Part shown: positions 10,871-22,740 of the stretch, piece by piece
How the letters are laid out: each line of letters begins with the position of its first letter
How positions within the stretch are numbered: position 1 is the first letter of the stretch
Assembly: GCA_963575745.1 (NCBI GenBank)
Contig: CAUYUJ010004758.1
Location: 60,001-124,000 of the forward strand
Direction of reading: 5' to 3'
DNA from: Prorocentrum cordatum
Taxonomy: Eukaryota > Sar > Dinophyceae > Prorocentrales > Prorocentraceae
DNA: 64,000 nt
Notes under the pieces: generated by a model
The model's input: the letters and a program-made list of their open reading frames with translations, nothing else
Databases searched by the model: none
Told to the model about the DNA's origin: nothing
Position numbers and translations under genes: made by a program

Positions 10871-12057
10871 AACCATGTAAGGACTGACATCATAATTACA
10901 CGGACATGCGCGCATGAAGGTCGGGCAGTGGTTGGCCCAGCAGGGGACGTCGATGGCAGAGCACTGCCAAGAAACAAGCTCGGGCATGGCATACATTTTG
11001 GGATAGCTGGCGTCTAAATGGGGGTCGGGGTAGCTGGGATGATGAAGTTACGGAGTAGGTGGGAAGCGGGACGATGGGCAGATGCATTTGAGAAGGAACA
11101 CGAGGAGGAACTGAAGGAGGATGAGAAAAGGGAACGGGAAAGGAAGAGGAAGAGAAGCAGGAGGAGGATGATAATGACAATGAGAAGGCTGGCAAGGACC
11201 GGAGAGGGAGCGCAGGATTACCATCACCATCGTCATCCCATCGGCATCATCGTCATCATCGTTGTCATCGTCATGATTATGATCCGCCCTCAGCGTCCCC
11301 GTGTTCATCCTCCGCCTGCCCCCCCTCCTCCTCGTGTCCCTGCCCCTGTTGCTGCTGCAGCTGTTGCTCCTCCTCCTCCTCCTGAGGATATTCCTCCTCC
11401 CCCTCCTCCTGTGACTCCTCGTCCTCCTCCTCCTCCCCATCATCCTCGTCCTCCTCCTCCTCCTTTTGCTTATCCTCCCCTCTATCATCTTTCACTGGCC
11501 AGCCAACATGCTACAATCTGCGATATCAGGGGCACTAGCCACATGCCCATGCCAAGCTGATGGCACATTTGCGCGCGATTCCACAGCATGGCGTGTTGTG
11601 TATTTTACACACGTTTAGATGGCCAGGTCTCTATTCTCAAATCGCATTAAGCTTTTTTTCCGAGCGAGTTTTCTTAATTCCCTGAAGCAGTCACACACAG
11701 TCGGGCACATGGAGCTTGTTCTTGTTTTCCCGGGCGCGGATTTTCCGAGGAAGGTAGCGCACAGTCAAGCACACGTGGGTATTCCAATGTTTTGTGAATG
11801 CTTTTGGCGCTGGTTTTCGGACACCGATCTCTCGCGGCAACGAGTTGTTTTTGTTTTTCCCCGGCGCCCCCCCCCTCCATCCCCCTCTTTTGAAGCGACT
11901 GTGCCTGGCCTTCCCCGGGCCCGCCCAGGCGCGCCTGGCGGCGCCACCCCCCTGGTTCGCTGGCGCTGGTCTTCGAGTACACACCGTCGGAAGAAGGACT
12001 GTTGAGACGTTTAATATTACACTCTTAATACCAAGAGCAATTGTCAAGGGCCCCTAG
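10871..12057. other. No gene recognised; short microsatellites
   Basis: Contains GGA-rich sequence around 11100-11170, ATC/CAT-rich sequence at 11220-11285 and CTC-rich sequence at 11300-11470. The remainder has no convincing coding frame. Confidence 0.55.
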
Positions 12058-12935
12058 CTTAGGATAAGGTTTTCGTAGCGCGGCCAGTGAGTCAGGATAA
12101 GGTTTTCGTAGGGAGGCCGCTGAGTCAGGATAAGGTTTTCGCTCGCAGCCCCATGGATTCGGAGAAGCATTTCGCGCGAAAGCCTGGCGTTAGGATAAGG
12201 TTTTCGTAGGGAGGCCAGTGAGTTAGGATAAGGTTTTCGTAAGGAGGCCGCTGAGTTAGGATGAGGTTTTCGCTCGCAGCTCAATGGATTCGGAGAAGTA
12301 TTTCGCGCGCAAGCCTGGTGTGAGGATAAGGTTTTCCGAGGCCAGTGACTTAGGATAAGGTTTTCGTAGGGAGGCCGCTATGCTAGGATCAGGTTTTCGC
12401 TCGCAGCCCAATGAATTCGGAGAAGCTTTTCGCGCGCAAGCCTGGTGTTAGTTTAAGGTTTTCGTAGGGGTGCCAGTGAGTTAGGACAAGGTTTTCGTAG
12501 GGAGGCCGCTGAGTTAGGATCAGGTTTTCGCTCGCAGCCCAATGGATTCGGAGAAGCATTTGGCGCGCAAGCCTGGTGTTAGGGTAAGGTTTTCGTAGGG
12601 GTGCCAGTGAGTTAGGATAAGGTTTTCGTAGGGAGGCCGCTGAGTTAGGATAAGGTTTCCGCTCGCAGCCCCATGGATTCGGAGAAGCATTTCGCGCGAA
12701 AGCCTGGCGTTAGGATAAGGTTTTCGTAGCGCGGCCAGTGAATTAGGATAAGGTTTTCGTAGGGAGGCCGCTGAATTAGGATAAAGTTTTCGCTCGCAGC
12801 CCACTGGATTCGGATAAGCATTTCGCGCACAAGCCTGGCGCTAGGATAAGGTTTTCGTAGGGAGGCCAGTGAGTTAGGATAAGGTTTTCGTAGGGAGGCC
12901 GCTGTGTTAGGATAAGGTTTTCGCTCGCGGCCCAC
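12058..12935. repeat. About 132-bp minisatellite, 6-7 copies
   Basis: Each unit contains three copies of GGATAAGGTTTTCG, spaced by GTAGGGAGGCCRSTGAGTTA and CTCGCAGCCC, then ATGGATTCGGAGAAGCATTT and CGCGCGCAAGCCTGG. The minus strand is open across the units and gives a repetitive ENLILT-type peptide, taken as an artefact. Confidence 0.9.
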
Positions 12936-12939
12936 TGGA

Positions 12940-14095
12940 CTCCCACGGCAGCTCTGTTCTTGGGACCCCCCAGTCCACAAATTCTCGCCCAGAACCTACA
13001 AACGCCCCCCCCCCCCGCCTCCACCACGCCCTGGCACCCCCCTCCCAAGCGCCAGCTCTGTTCTTGGGACCCCCCAACCCACAAAATCTCGCCCAGAACC
13101 TACCAACGCCCCCCCCCCGCCTCCACCACGTCCTGGCACCTCCTCCCCCGCGGCAGCTGTTCTTGGGACCCCCCAATTGTTAACCCGCAAATTCTCGCCC
13201 GGAACCTACCAACGCCCCCTCCCCCCGCGTCCACCACGCCCCAGTTCCCCCCCACCACACGGCCCCCACGGCAACTCTGTTCTTGGGACCACCCAACCCA
13301 CAATTTCTCGCCCGGAACCTACCAACGCCCCCCCCCGCCTCCACCACGTCCCCGGCACCCCCGCCCCACTGCAACTCTGTTCCTCGGACCCCCCAACCCA
13401 CAAATTCTCGCCAGGGACCTACCAACGCCACCCTCCCGCCTCTACTGCGTTCCAGCCCCCCCCCCCACGACAGCCTTGTGTTTGGGACCCCCAACCCACA
13501 AATTATCGCCCAGAACCTACCCACGCCCCCCCCCCGCCTCCACCACGCCCCGGCACCTCATCCCCCACGGCAGCTCTGTTCTTGCGACCCCCCAACACAC
13601 AAATTCCCGCCCGGAACCAACGCCCCCCCCCCCGCGTCCACCACGCCCCAGCCCCCCCCCCGCAGCTCTGTTCTTGGGACCCCCCAGCCAGCAAATTCTC
13701 GCCCGGAACCTACCAACGCCCCCTCCCCGCCTCCACCACGTCCCGCCCCCCCCCCCACGGCAGCTCTGTTCTTGGAACCGCCCAACCTACAAATTCTCGC
13801 CCGGACCCTACGACGCCCTCCTCCCCGCCGCCACCACGTCCCGCCCCCCCCCTCCCCGCGGCAGCTCTACTCTTGAGACCCCCGAACCCACAAATTCTCG
13901 CCCGGAACCTACCCACGCCCCACCCCCCGCCTCCACCACGTCCCGGACCCCCCCCCACACGGCAGCTCTGTCCACAAATTCTCGCCCGGAACCTACCACC
14001 CCCCCCCCTCGCCTCCACCACGCCCCGGCACCCCCACTCCACGGCAGCTCTGTTCTTGGAGCCTTCCAACCTACGCATTCTCGCCCGGAACTTAC
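12940..14095. repeat. About 95-105-bp C-rich minisatellite, about 11 copies
   Basis: The unit reads CGGCAGCTCTGTTCTTGGGA, CCCCCCAACCCACAAATTCT, CGCCCGGAACCTACCAACGC, a C8-C11 run, then CCTCCACCACGCCCCGGCA. Poly-C length varies, so no frame is kept. Confidence 0.9.
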
Positions 14096-14099
14096 CAAC

Positions 14100-14668
14100 G
14101 CAAGAGACAGTCTGGCCCGTTTCGCGACACCTTCGCAATTTTGCGCTCAAAGATGCCCTGATCTGAGATGGTCCAACCCGTCTCGCTTCAGACAATCTTG
14201 CAACTCTGGGGTGAGAGATACCGTGACATGAGGTGGTCTGGCCCTTTTCGCCTGGGACATCTTCGATGGGTGCCCGAAGTGTCCGGACTTAAGGTGGCCC
14301 AGCCAATTTTGCCTGCGCCATCCTCGCCACTCGGAGCCCGCGGATGCCGCGCAAGAGGTTGCCCAACCAATTGTGCCTGAGACATCCTCGCAACACCAGG
14401 GTTCCAAGATGCTGCACGCGAGGTGGTCCGACCAAGTTCGCCCGTGACATCCCCGCACCTCCCGGGACATCCTCGCGATTCTGGGCTTGGAGACCTGAAG
14501 TGGTCCAGCCTGTTCTGCCTGCGGCCTTCCTCGCAGCTCTGATATCCGAGGTGCCGCGCGCGAGGTGGTCTGGCCGACTGCGCCAGGGGCACCCTCCCGA
14601 CTCTGGGCTCCGAAATGCCGTTTCGCCTGACACTTCCTCGCAACTCTGGGCTCCCAGTTGTCGCGCTG
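14100..14668. repeat. About 64-68-bp satellite, first block
   Basis: The unit contains GAGGTGGTCCGACC, TTTCGCCTGAGACATCCTCG and CAACTCTGGGCTCCGAGATG. The same satellite resumes at 15460 beyond a GTC microsatellite. Confidence 0.85.
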
Positions 14669-14679
14669 GAGGTGTTTCC

Positions 14680-15140
14680 TCGTCGCCATCGTCGTCGTCG
14701 TCGTCGGCGTCGTCGTCGGCGTCGTCGTCGTCGCCGTCGTCGTTGACATCGTAGCCGTCGTCGTCGTCGTCGTCTCCGTCGTCGTCGTTTTCGTCGTCGT
14801 CATCACCACCGCTGTGCTGTCCTCGTCGTCGCCGCCGCCGCCGCCGCCGAAACAGACGTCGTCGCGGCCGCCGGTGCCGCCGCTGCCGAAGCCACTGCAG
14901 TCCTCGTCGTCGCCGTCACCACCGACGCCGCTCTCGCCGCCGTCGTCGCCATTGTCTTCGGCATGGTCGTCGTCGTTGTCGTCGTTGCCGGCGCCGCCAA
15001 CGCCGCCGGCGCTATCGTCGTCGTCGTCGTCGTTGTCGTCGTTGTCATCATCGACGCGCGCGCCGCTGTCACCTTGGTGGTCGTGGCAGCCGTCGCCGCC
15101 ACCGCTTCCGATGATGGCGTCGTCGTCGTTGCGTGGTCCT
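14680..15140. repeat. (GTC)n-rich microsatellite
   Basis: Long runs of GTC with GCC interruptions, apparently splitting the 66-bp satellite on either side. Confidence 0.9.
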
Positions 15141-15459
15141 TCTCCTCGTCTTCTGCCTCGTCCCCGCCCTCCTCGTTACCTTCTCATTATTGCCACTGCC
15201 TTTCCCTCCCGTCGCTGGGCCCCACATAAGGTCCGCAAAAAGTTTACATTGGAAATCGACGTCGTCCCCGTCGCCGCCGCAGCGGTTGTAATCGTCGCCG
15301 CAGCGCGTGCGCTGGCTGCCCCCCGGCGGGAACATGCCAACCACTCAGCAGAACTGCGCGTCGCAACAGTTCGTCAGGTCACAGGGGGGATGCGCAGATT
15401 CCTTCGACGCCTGTCAACAAAAAGAAACAAGACGAAAACAACGAAGAGCTCTGAGTTGC

Positions 15460-16700
15460 AAGGATGTCCCGGGCGAATCGAAGATCACCACAGGTCAGGG
15501 CATACATGGGCCCAGAGTTGCGACGATGTCTAAGGCGAAAAATGCCCCAAGGCAAGAGTTGTGAGGATGGGATGTCTCAGGCGAAACTGACAGGACCACC
15601 AGTTGCGTGGCATCTCGGGGCTCACAAATGCCGCGCGAAAGATTGTCCGACCTCTTTCGCATGAGACGTCCTCGCAATTCTGAGCTCCCAAATGCCGTGA
15701 CCTGAGGTCCAGCCCGTTTCGCCTAAAACACCCTCGTAACTCTGGGATCCTGTGCCGTGACCTGAAATGGTCCAACCCCTTTCGCCTGAGACATCCTCGC
15801 AACTCTGAACTCCTAGATGCCGCGCGAGCGTTGGTCCGGCCCTTTCGCCTGACGCGTCCTTGCAACTCGAAGCTCCTAGATGCCGTGACCTGATTTGGTC
15901 CGGCCCGTTTCGCATGAGACATCCTTGCAACTCTGGGTTCAGAGATGCCCTGACCTGAGCATGTTTGGCCCATTTCGCGTGAGACATCCTTGCAACTCTG
16001 GCCTCAGAGATGCCGCGACCTGAGGTGGCCCTGCCCATCTCGACTGAGACATCCTCGCAAAGCTCAGAGATGCCCTGTCCTGAGTTGGTCGTGCCAATTT
16101 TACCTGAGCTATCACGGTAACTCCGGGCTCCGAGATGCCGCGCAACAGGCGGTCCGGCCGGTTTCGCATGAGACGTCTTCATAAATTTGGGCTCAGAGAT
16201 AGTGCGCGAGAGGTGGTCCGACCAATTTCGCCTGAGACATCCTCCCAACTATGGACTCGAAGATGCTGCGCGCGAGGTGGTCTGGACATTTCCGCCTGAG
16301 ACATCCTCCCGACTCTGGGCTCAAAGATGCCGCGCGCGAGGTGATCCAACCCGTTTCGCAATAGACATCTTCGCGCCTCTGGACTCAGAGATGCCCTGAC
16401 CTGAGGTGGTCTGGCTCGTCTCGCCTGAGACATCCTTGAAACTCTTGGCTCGTCGCCTCACACATCCTCGCCAGACTACGCTCCGAGACGCCCTGACCTG
16501 AGGTGGCCCAGCCAATTTCGATCTACGTAGACGTCCTCGCCAGGGCTCAAAGATGCCACGCGAGAGGAGGTCCAGCCAGTTGCGCCTGAGACAAGCTCGC
16601 AACTGCAGGCTCGACGATGCTGCTCGCGAGGTGGTCCCTTGAGATATCCTCCAAACTCCTGGGGCATCCTCGCAACTCTGGGTTCGGAGGTGCTCGAACG
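15460..16700. repeat. About 64-68-bp satellite, second block
   Basis: Nearly twenty diverged copies of the unit seen at 14100-14668. Divergence is mostly C/T and A/G changes in GATGCCGYGMCCTGAGGTGG. Confidence 0.85.
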
Positions 16701-17309
16701 TCGCGAACATAATAACATGGGAGAGGAACAAGCGTAGTGCGTGCACAACACGTGGATACTGCGATGGAAACAATCGACACTACCGCGCCGCAACAAAAAA
16801 CATATAAAAGATGTAGCCCAAACCATTGCACACAACAATGTTTTTGAGAATGCAGCTGGCGCTCGAGCCGGAAGCCAGCGCCGCCAGCGTCGACTTACTA
16901 CACCCCGTAGTAGCGCACAGTCACCGTCAAGGGCGTGCCGAATAATCAAGCCAGGTGACGCTCCCAGAGGGGAACGATCCTCGCGAGGGGCGGTAAGTAT
17001 TGGGCCAAGTGACGCTGTTCGAAAATGGTGGAGCTGACAAAGATGACGGTCTCGCGTCTTGTCCGCTCTTCGTTCTCTCTCTTTCTTGGAGGCTGTGTAC
17101 TCCTCCTCCTCCTCCTCCTCCTCCTCCTCTCCCCTTCCTTTGCCTCCTTGTCTCCTCTGCCCGCTTCTCCTGCGCCCTCCACAATTATTCAATATGAATA
17201 CTACTCTCCCTCTTCCCCTGATGACGGTTTGAAAGTGTTAGCCCCCCCCCCGCGTACTGTTTTTTACACACAGGATTCCCCGGAGTTGGGTTTTCGCCTG
17301 CATTTGTTC
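16701..17309. other. No gene recognised
   Basis: Mixed sequence with a (CTC)n tract at 17100-17130. No coding frame with convincing composition. Confidence 0.5.
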
Positions 17310-17515
17310 CCAAATGCTGCTCTCGCTGAGGCGCCGGCCTCATTTTCGGGCCCCGCTCGTTCCGAATCGTGCTCCCGCTGCAGCGCTGGCCTCATTTCCG
17401 TGCTTCCGCTCGTTCCGAATCGTGCTCCCGCTGCAGCGCTGGCCTCATTTCCGCGCTTCCGCTCGTTCCGACTCGTGCTCCCGCTGCAGCGCTGGCGTCA
17501 TTTCCTGTGCCATGC
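17310..17515. repeat. About 60-bp tandem repeat, 3-4 copies
   Basis: The unit contains GCTCGTTCCGAATCGTGCTC, CCGCTGCAGCGCTGGCCTCA and TTTCCGCGCTTCC. Copies are over 90% alike, so it is recent. Confidence 0.85.
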
Positions 17516-17729
17516 CACGGCATGCAATGCAATGCTAGGTCCTAGCTTTGCGGTGCTCTTCTACGCCATGCCATGCCGTGCTCTACAATGCATCGCGTAC
17601 CCTTTCGGGATCATTGCCCTGCTTGACATCCGACTGTGCGAGTAGAGAGGGGATCCACGCCATGGTAAGGGATGGGAGGGAGGGGTAGGATGTCAGATAT
17701 GACGCGAGCGCACCTAGCTTGTTCCTCTC

Positions 17730-18040
17730 CCCCTCCTCCTCCTCCTCCTCCTCCTCCTCCTCCTCCTCCTCCTCCTCGTCCTCCTTCTCCCCTTCCTTTG
17801 TTTCCTTGTCTCCTCTGCCTGCTTCTCCTTCGCTCTCCTCCCCCTCCCCCTCCCCCTCGTCCTCCTCCTCCTCCTCCTTCTCCCCTTCCTTTCCTCCTCC
17901 TCCTCCTCCTCCTCCTCCCCGTCCTTTGCCTCCTTGTCTCCTCTGCCTGCTTCTCCTGCGCCCTCCTCCCCCTTCCCCTCCTCCTCCTCCTCCTCCTCCT
18001 CCTCCTCCTCCTCCTCCTCTTCCTCCTCCTCCTTCTCCCC
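17730..18040. repeat. (CTC)n microsatellite cluster
   Basis: CTC tracts at 17735-17795, 17865-17925 and 17965-18035, joined by TTGCCTCCTTGTCTCCTCTG-type spacers that themselves repeat. Confidence 0.9.
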
Positions 18041-18379
18041 GAAAGAGCGTCGATTCGGCTTGGGAGCTGCGCGTGGCAGCCAAACTCTGAAAGCATGGAG
18101 GAGGGAATGGGAAGGAACGACGGGACGGAAGGGGAGAGACGGAAGGAGGAGAGGACACGGAGGGGAGAGAGGATTTGTTTCCCCCAGTCGCGCGGACGCG
18201 GTCAAATTCCTTCCAGTCGCGCGCCGCCCGTCGACGCGACAAACGCCGGCCAATTGGGCCGCCATGCGCAGAGAGCGCGTTAGAACATTACTGAAGTCCA
18301 ACAGGCGACAAGCCAAACGCATGCCAACCAGTCAGGTTGTGCAGGTTGCTTGCGCGGAGCAGGTACGGAGGTAGAGGTA

Positions 18380-18600
18380 TGGATGTATGGAGGAATGATG
18401 CTATGGGCGCGCGCGGGCATGGATGAAGGGCCGCATGGATGCGTGGAGTCTGAGAGCGTGGGACTATGGATATATTGATGTATGGTGTTACATGGTCAAG
18501 GACATCTGGAGGCATGGAACTATATATATTTATATATATATATATATATATATATGTGTAAATATACTAGAACCACGCGCGCGCTTCGCGCGCGCTTAGG
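18380..18600. repeat. GGATGTATGG-like repeat and (TA)n tract
   Basis: Loose ATGGATG/ATGGAGG repeats run into a (TA)n tract (about 18522-18556), then a GCGCGC palindrome (CGCGCGCTTCGCGCGCG). No gene. Confidence 0.7.
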
Positions 18601-19004
18601 TTCTAGTCCAGCCCATGGCGCTGTGATGAAACGGAGGTCGGGGTTTCCAGGCGACTCGCAATCGGAGAGGAGTTGTGTCCGTCGTGGGCCGGTTATGGGA
18701 TGTCGCAGGGCTCCCTTGGGCTGGCTTTTGGGCTTTTCAGGCGCTCTTGTGGGGGAGGCAGGTGTTTGTGGCCCCGATGGCGCCGTCCAGGGTTGCCTCT
18801 TCGTTGTCACGACGCGCAGGTCTTGGCTTGTGGATTCGTCGAGGAGATCGCTGAACAGGCTTGGGGCATTGACTGGCTTTATGATGAAATGTCGAGGCCG
18901 TAGGTTGCTGGTCTTTGGATGTCGTCACATGTCCTTGGCTTGTCTTGCCGAACATGTGCGGGAGGGACGAGGAATGACGGAGGACGAGACGAAAACTGCC
19001 CTGA

Positions 19005-19310
19005 AATAAAATGCACGCGCTGCCACGCCAGCTGGCGGAGCACGTGCAGAAGAAACTCAGAGGACGGAGAACAAACTGCCTTAACACATAATGCACGCGC
19101 TGTCACGCCGGGTGGTGGAGCACTTGCAGGAAGATCGAAGAAAGACGGACGAAGGAGGAACACAGCCGTGCTATAAAATGCACGCGCTGACACGCCAACT
19201 GGCGGAGCATGTGCAGGACGAATGAGCGGTAACGGAGCACGGAGAGAAAACCGCCTTGAAACGGCATGCACGCGCTGTCACGCCGGCTGGCGGAGCACGT
19301 GCAGGCGGGA
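19005..19310. repeat. About 85-bp tandem repeat, 4 copies
   Basis: Units start near 19010, 19091, 19177 and 19266. Each contains ATGCACGCGCTGNCACGCC, then NGCTGGCGGAGCACGTGCAG. CGCCAGCTGGCG and CACGTG give each unit short palindromes. Confidence 0.85.
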
Positions 19311-19369
19311 CGAGGAAAGACAAACAGGAGGCAGAAAGACATGGAAGAAACAGGAACTCTCTTGAGCCG

Positions 19370-19835
19370 TCTCGGGTCCTGCTGGGACGTGCCCAGACCG
19401 TTTTCGTGTTGTCTCCTCACGCTGTGATAGCTTACCAACCATGTTGGGGCATCTTGGGGCCCAGGTCTCTTTCGAAGTCTCTCGGAGCCCAATTGGAGCC
19501 TCTTCGGAGTCTCCTGGAGGTTCCCCGGAGTTCTCCTGGGGTCTCTTGGGGGCCTCTTTGTGTTTTCTTTTGGGCCTCCCAGGGGCCTCTTTCGGCCTGC
19601 CCTGTTGGGCACCTATAGGCGGCCTCGGGGGTCATTTTTGGGCAGAGGGTTCCAAATAGCAGCGCGTATTACCCCTCCATCCTGGGGCCCTCTTGGGCCG
19701 TCTTCGGGTTTTCTTGGTCCATCTTGGGGCCCTCTTGAGCCGTCTAGGGGCACTCTTGAGAGCCTCATGGGCAGTCTGTGGGCGTTTTTGGATACCTCTG
19801 GGGTTGTCTTCGACTGCGTTAAAACTAAAAAAACG
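19370..19835 (+). repeat. CCTCTTGGGG-type degenerate repeat block
   Basis: Irregular 10-20 nt iterations of CTCTTGGGGNC and CGTCTTGGGG. The same style of block recurs at 35440-35640 (opposite strand), 46205-46340, 47490-47620, 49480-50120, 50290-50860 and 57890-58540. Confidence 0.75.
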
Positions 19836-19839
19836 AATT

Positions 19840-19890
19840 ATCCCGGCAAAACAACCTAACATCGATATGTAGAAGCATAGCTGGAGGCAT
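19840..19890 (+). repeat. Dispersed TTATCCCGGCAAAGCAACC element, copy 1
   Basis: Carries TTATCCCGGCAAAACAACCT and ATGTAGAAGCATAGCTGGAGG. Related copies lie at 20303-20350, 20535-20620, 46355-46450 and 47745-47786. Like the 46.3- and 47.7-kb copies it directly follows a CCTCTTGGGG block. Confidence 0.7.
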
Positions 19891-19995
19891 GCAGCAGCAG
19901 TAACAGTCACAGTAATAGTAGTAGCAATAAAAGCAGGAGAGATGAAACAGTGGTAACAGTGAAGTAGTAATTGTAGTTGGCGGGAGTGAACGAGT

Positions 19996-20000
19996 GAAGT

Positions 20001-20062
<62 letters not shown>
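19996..20062. repeat. (GTA)n microsatellite
   Basis: About 22 uninterrupted GTA/TAG trinucleotides. Confidence 0.95.
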
Positions 20063-20064
<2 letters not shown>

Positions 20065-20224
20065 GTGTAGTGGTAACAGTGAAGTGAAGTATAATTGGAG
20101 TGGGTGGATGGCAGTAGTAGTAACAGTGAAGTACGGCGGATGTCTTGGATAGTAGAATGGTAGTAGGGGAAGTTAGCCCCCCGTAGTAACAGTATCAGTA
20201 GAAGTAATAGTAGAATCTATGTCG

Positions 20225-21700
20225 AAACGAGACACTGCTATCAATGCGCGGAACTTGAATGGATGTATTTGCAAACGACACACTGCTATCAACGCGCGGA
20301 GCTTACCCCGGCAAAGCAACCTAACAGCCATGTGTAGGAGCATCTCTGGGTCGAACAGCATCTCGACGAAAAGGCAGCGACAAAAAAGGTGACGTCGACG
20401 ACGGCGGTGGCGGCGGCGACGGCGGCGGCGGCGGCGCCCCCCCCGCCGCCATCCGCAGAGGTGGCTCGTTCGTGTTCTTCGTGGCCCGCCATACCAGGGC
20501 CACATTTTTTGTTTGTTGATAGCAGTGTCTCGTTTCCAGATATGCTTCCAGCATGTGTAGAAGCATATATGGGAGCATTCCCCTTGAGGTTCAGATGAGA
20601 ATCCAGTTGTCGAATCGAAATAGGAAAGCCAAGACGTGTCCGTACTGGTGGGAACGACAGTACCTGCAGTAACAATAGTAGTGGCATTGGCAGTAGCTGC
20701 AATAACAGCTATCAAACGAGACACTGCTATCAACGCTGGCAGTGTGTCAAACAAAACTTTGCTATCAATTTTGGGAGTCGTGTAAAAAGGAGACACTGCT
20801 ATCAACGCTGGAAATGTGTCAAAACGAGACACTGCTATCAATAATGGAAGTCGTGTACAAACGAGACACTGCTATCAACGCTGGAAGTGTGTCAAAACAA
20901 AACTTTGCTATCAATATTCGGATTCGTCTAAAAAGGAGACACTGCTATCAACGCTGGAAGTGTGTCAAAACGAAACTTTTCTATCACTAGTGAGAGTCGT
21001 GTAAAAAACGAGACCCTGCTATCAACGCTGGAAGTGTGTGAAAACGAAACTTTGCTATGAATATTGGGAGTCGCGTAAAAAGGAGACACTGCTATCAACG
21101 CTGGGAGTGTGTCAAAACGAGTCACTGCTATGAATGGGGAGAGTCGTGTAAGAAGGAGACGCTGCTATCAACGCTGGAAGTGTTTCCAAACGAAACTCTG
21201 CCATGAATTTTGGGAGTCGTGTAAAAAGGAGACACTGCTATCAACGCTGGAAGTGTGTCAAAACGAGACACTGCTATCAATAGTGGCATTCGTGTAAAAA
21301 AGGAAACACTGCTATTAACGCTCGCAGTGCGTCAAAACGAAACTTTGCCGTGAATTCTGGGAGTCGTGTGAAAAGGAGACACTGCTATCAACGCTGGCAG
21401 TGTGTCAAAACGAAACTTTGCAGTGAATTTTGGGAATCGTGTAAAAAGGAGACGCTGCTATCAACGCTGGAAGGGTGTCAAAACGAGACACTGCTATCAA
21501 TAGTGGCAGTCGTGTCAAAAGGAGACACTGCTATCAACGCTCGCAGTGTGTCAAAACGAAACTTTGCTGTGAATTCTGGGAGTCGTGTAAAAGGAGACAC
21601 TGCTATCAACGCTGGAAGTGTGTCAAAACGGGACACTGCTATCAATAGTGGGAGTCGTGTAAAAACGAGACACTGCTATCAACGCTGGCAAGGAATGATG
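20225..21700 (+). repeat. GAGACACTGCTATCAA satellite (33-36-bp monomer)
   Basis: Dozens of monomers with core GAGACACTGCTATCAACGCT, in alternating types such as GTGTCAAAACGAAACTTTGC and GTCGTGTAAAAAGGAGACAC, giving a roughly 70-bp dimer. The array is interrupted at 20300-20700 by other repeats. The same monomer fills the intron at 27749-30047, so the satellite occurs both inside and beyond the 3' end of the Helitron-like gene. Confidence 0.9.
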
Positions 21701-21794
21701 ATGATGAGTGCGATGATGAGTGCGACGATGAGATGATGACTGTCCTTTTTTTCAGAGGACCGCGCTGAGGAGCGGCGTGCGAAGCGGAGAAGCT

Positions 21795-21965
21795 GCAAAG
21801 CGTGCAGGCTGAAAAGCATTGCAGACACGCGCAGGCTGAAAAACATTGCGCGACACGTGCAGGCTCACCGCGCACAGCTGCACACGAGCGCAGGCCGAGA
21901 AACACCACGCGCATGCAGGCTGAGAAGCACCACGCGAACGCAGACGGACAGACTGAACAGCACCG
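21795..21965 (-). repeat. Cluster of the GCAGGCTGAGAAGCAC micro-repeat
   Basis: Five copies, 25-35 nt apart, of the motif that also occurs at least 13 times inside the neighbouring Helitron-like coding sequence. Here it lies just past the stop codon. Confidence 0.8.
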
Positions 21966-21994
21966 CCACAACGCAAGCTGCATCTCATGGCTCC

Positions 21995-22740
21995 TCAAGC
22001 TCGCGCAGGCCATCCCAGTTGCTGTCGGGCCTTCGCGCAAGCGATCTTCGTCGCGGCAATCTTGTCCGTGAAGAGCTCGGCGAAGGCCTTGGCGATCTGT
22101 TCCGGGGGGCCGGATTCGATGATGCTCCGGTCAGGCAAGCCGCGGCTCAAGAGTTGGTTGAAGCTTCTGGGGCGCGACAGGCTGACGTAGTAGGCAAGCC
22201 AAATGGACTCCTTCTTGAGTCCTGGCGGAAACGTCCAGTGCACGATGAAGCCTGGGTCCGTCGTCTTGCCCTGGACGCCATGCAGAGTCCCCTGCTTCTT
22301 GGGCAGCACGGTCAACTGCGTCCTGGACACCGCGATGGCCGGGCCACCTGTCTTCGCTTTGAACTTCCAGGGGCGCGCCTGCGGGGTGATCGCGAGCACT
22401 CCGCGCAGGTCGGGGCCGGCAGGCTGAGAAGCACTGCCAGCTGTCACCGGCGCGGCCTTCAAGAAAAGTTCATCGCTGTCATCGATCTTGACATAGACGG
22501 CCTTTGGCATGTAGTAGAGTACGACCGCACCGTCCGAGACAATGGACGGGCGGCCCTCCACCGGAGGCTCCAGAGCGTGCAGCTCTATGCCTACCATTTT
22601 GCCTGGCGCGCCACGGACATACTTCGGCAGCAAGACGGATTCTGTCAGGATGACCTCCATGCCAACGAAGAGCGGCAGCAGCCCCGGCATTTTTGCGGTA
22701 GCGCCGATGTTGGGCTCCGCGCGCATCTCGTCGAATCAGG
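21995..22740 (-). CDS. Helitron-like helicase, C-terminal segment (PIF1 motifs V-VI)
   Basis: This continues the PIF1-like helicase after a probable frameshift near 22735. Visible landmarks are MPGLLPLFVGM, where PIF1 helicases have a similar LPxLPLxxGM step; LHGVQGKT (motif V); and WLAYYVSLSRPRSF (motif VI), followed by a short tail ending GWPARA. It carries one in-frame copy of the SQPAGPDLR insert (22409-22440). The frame upstream of its first ATG reads FDE after a stop, so it cannot start a separate protein and must belong to the preceding helicase segment. Confidence 0.7.
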
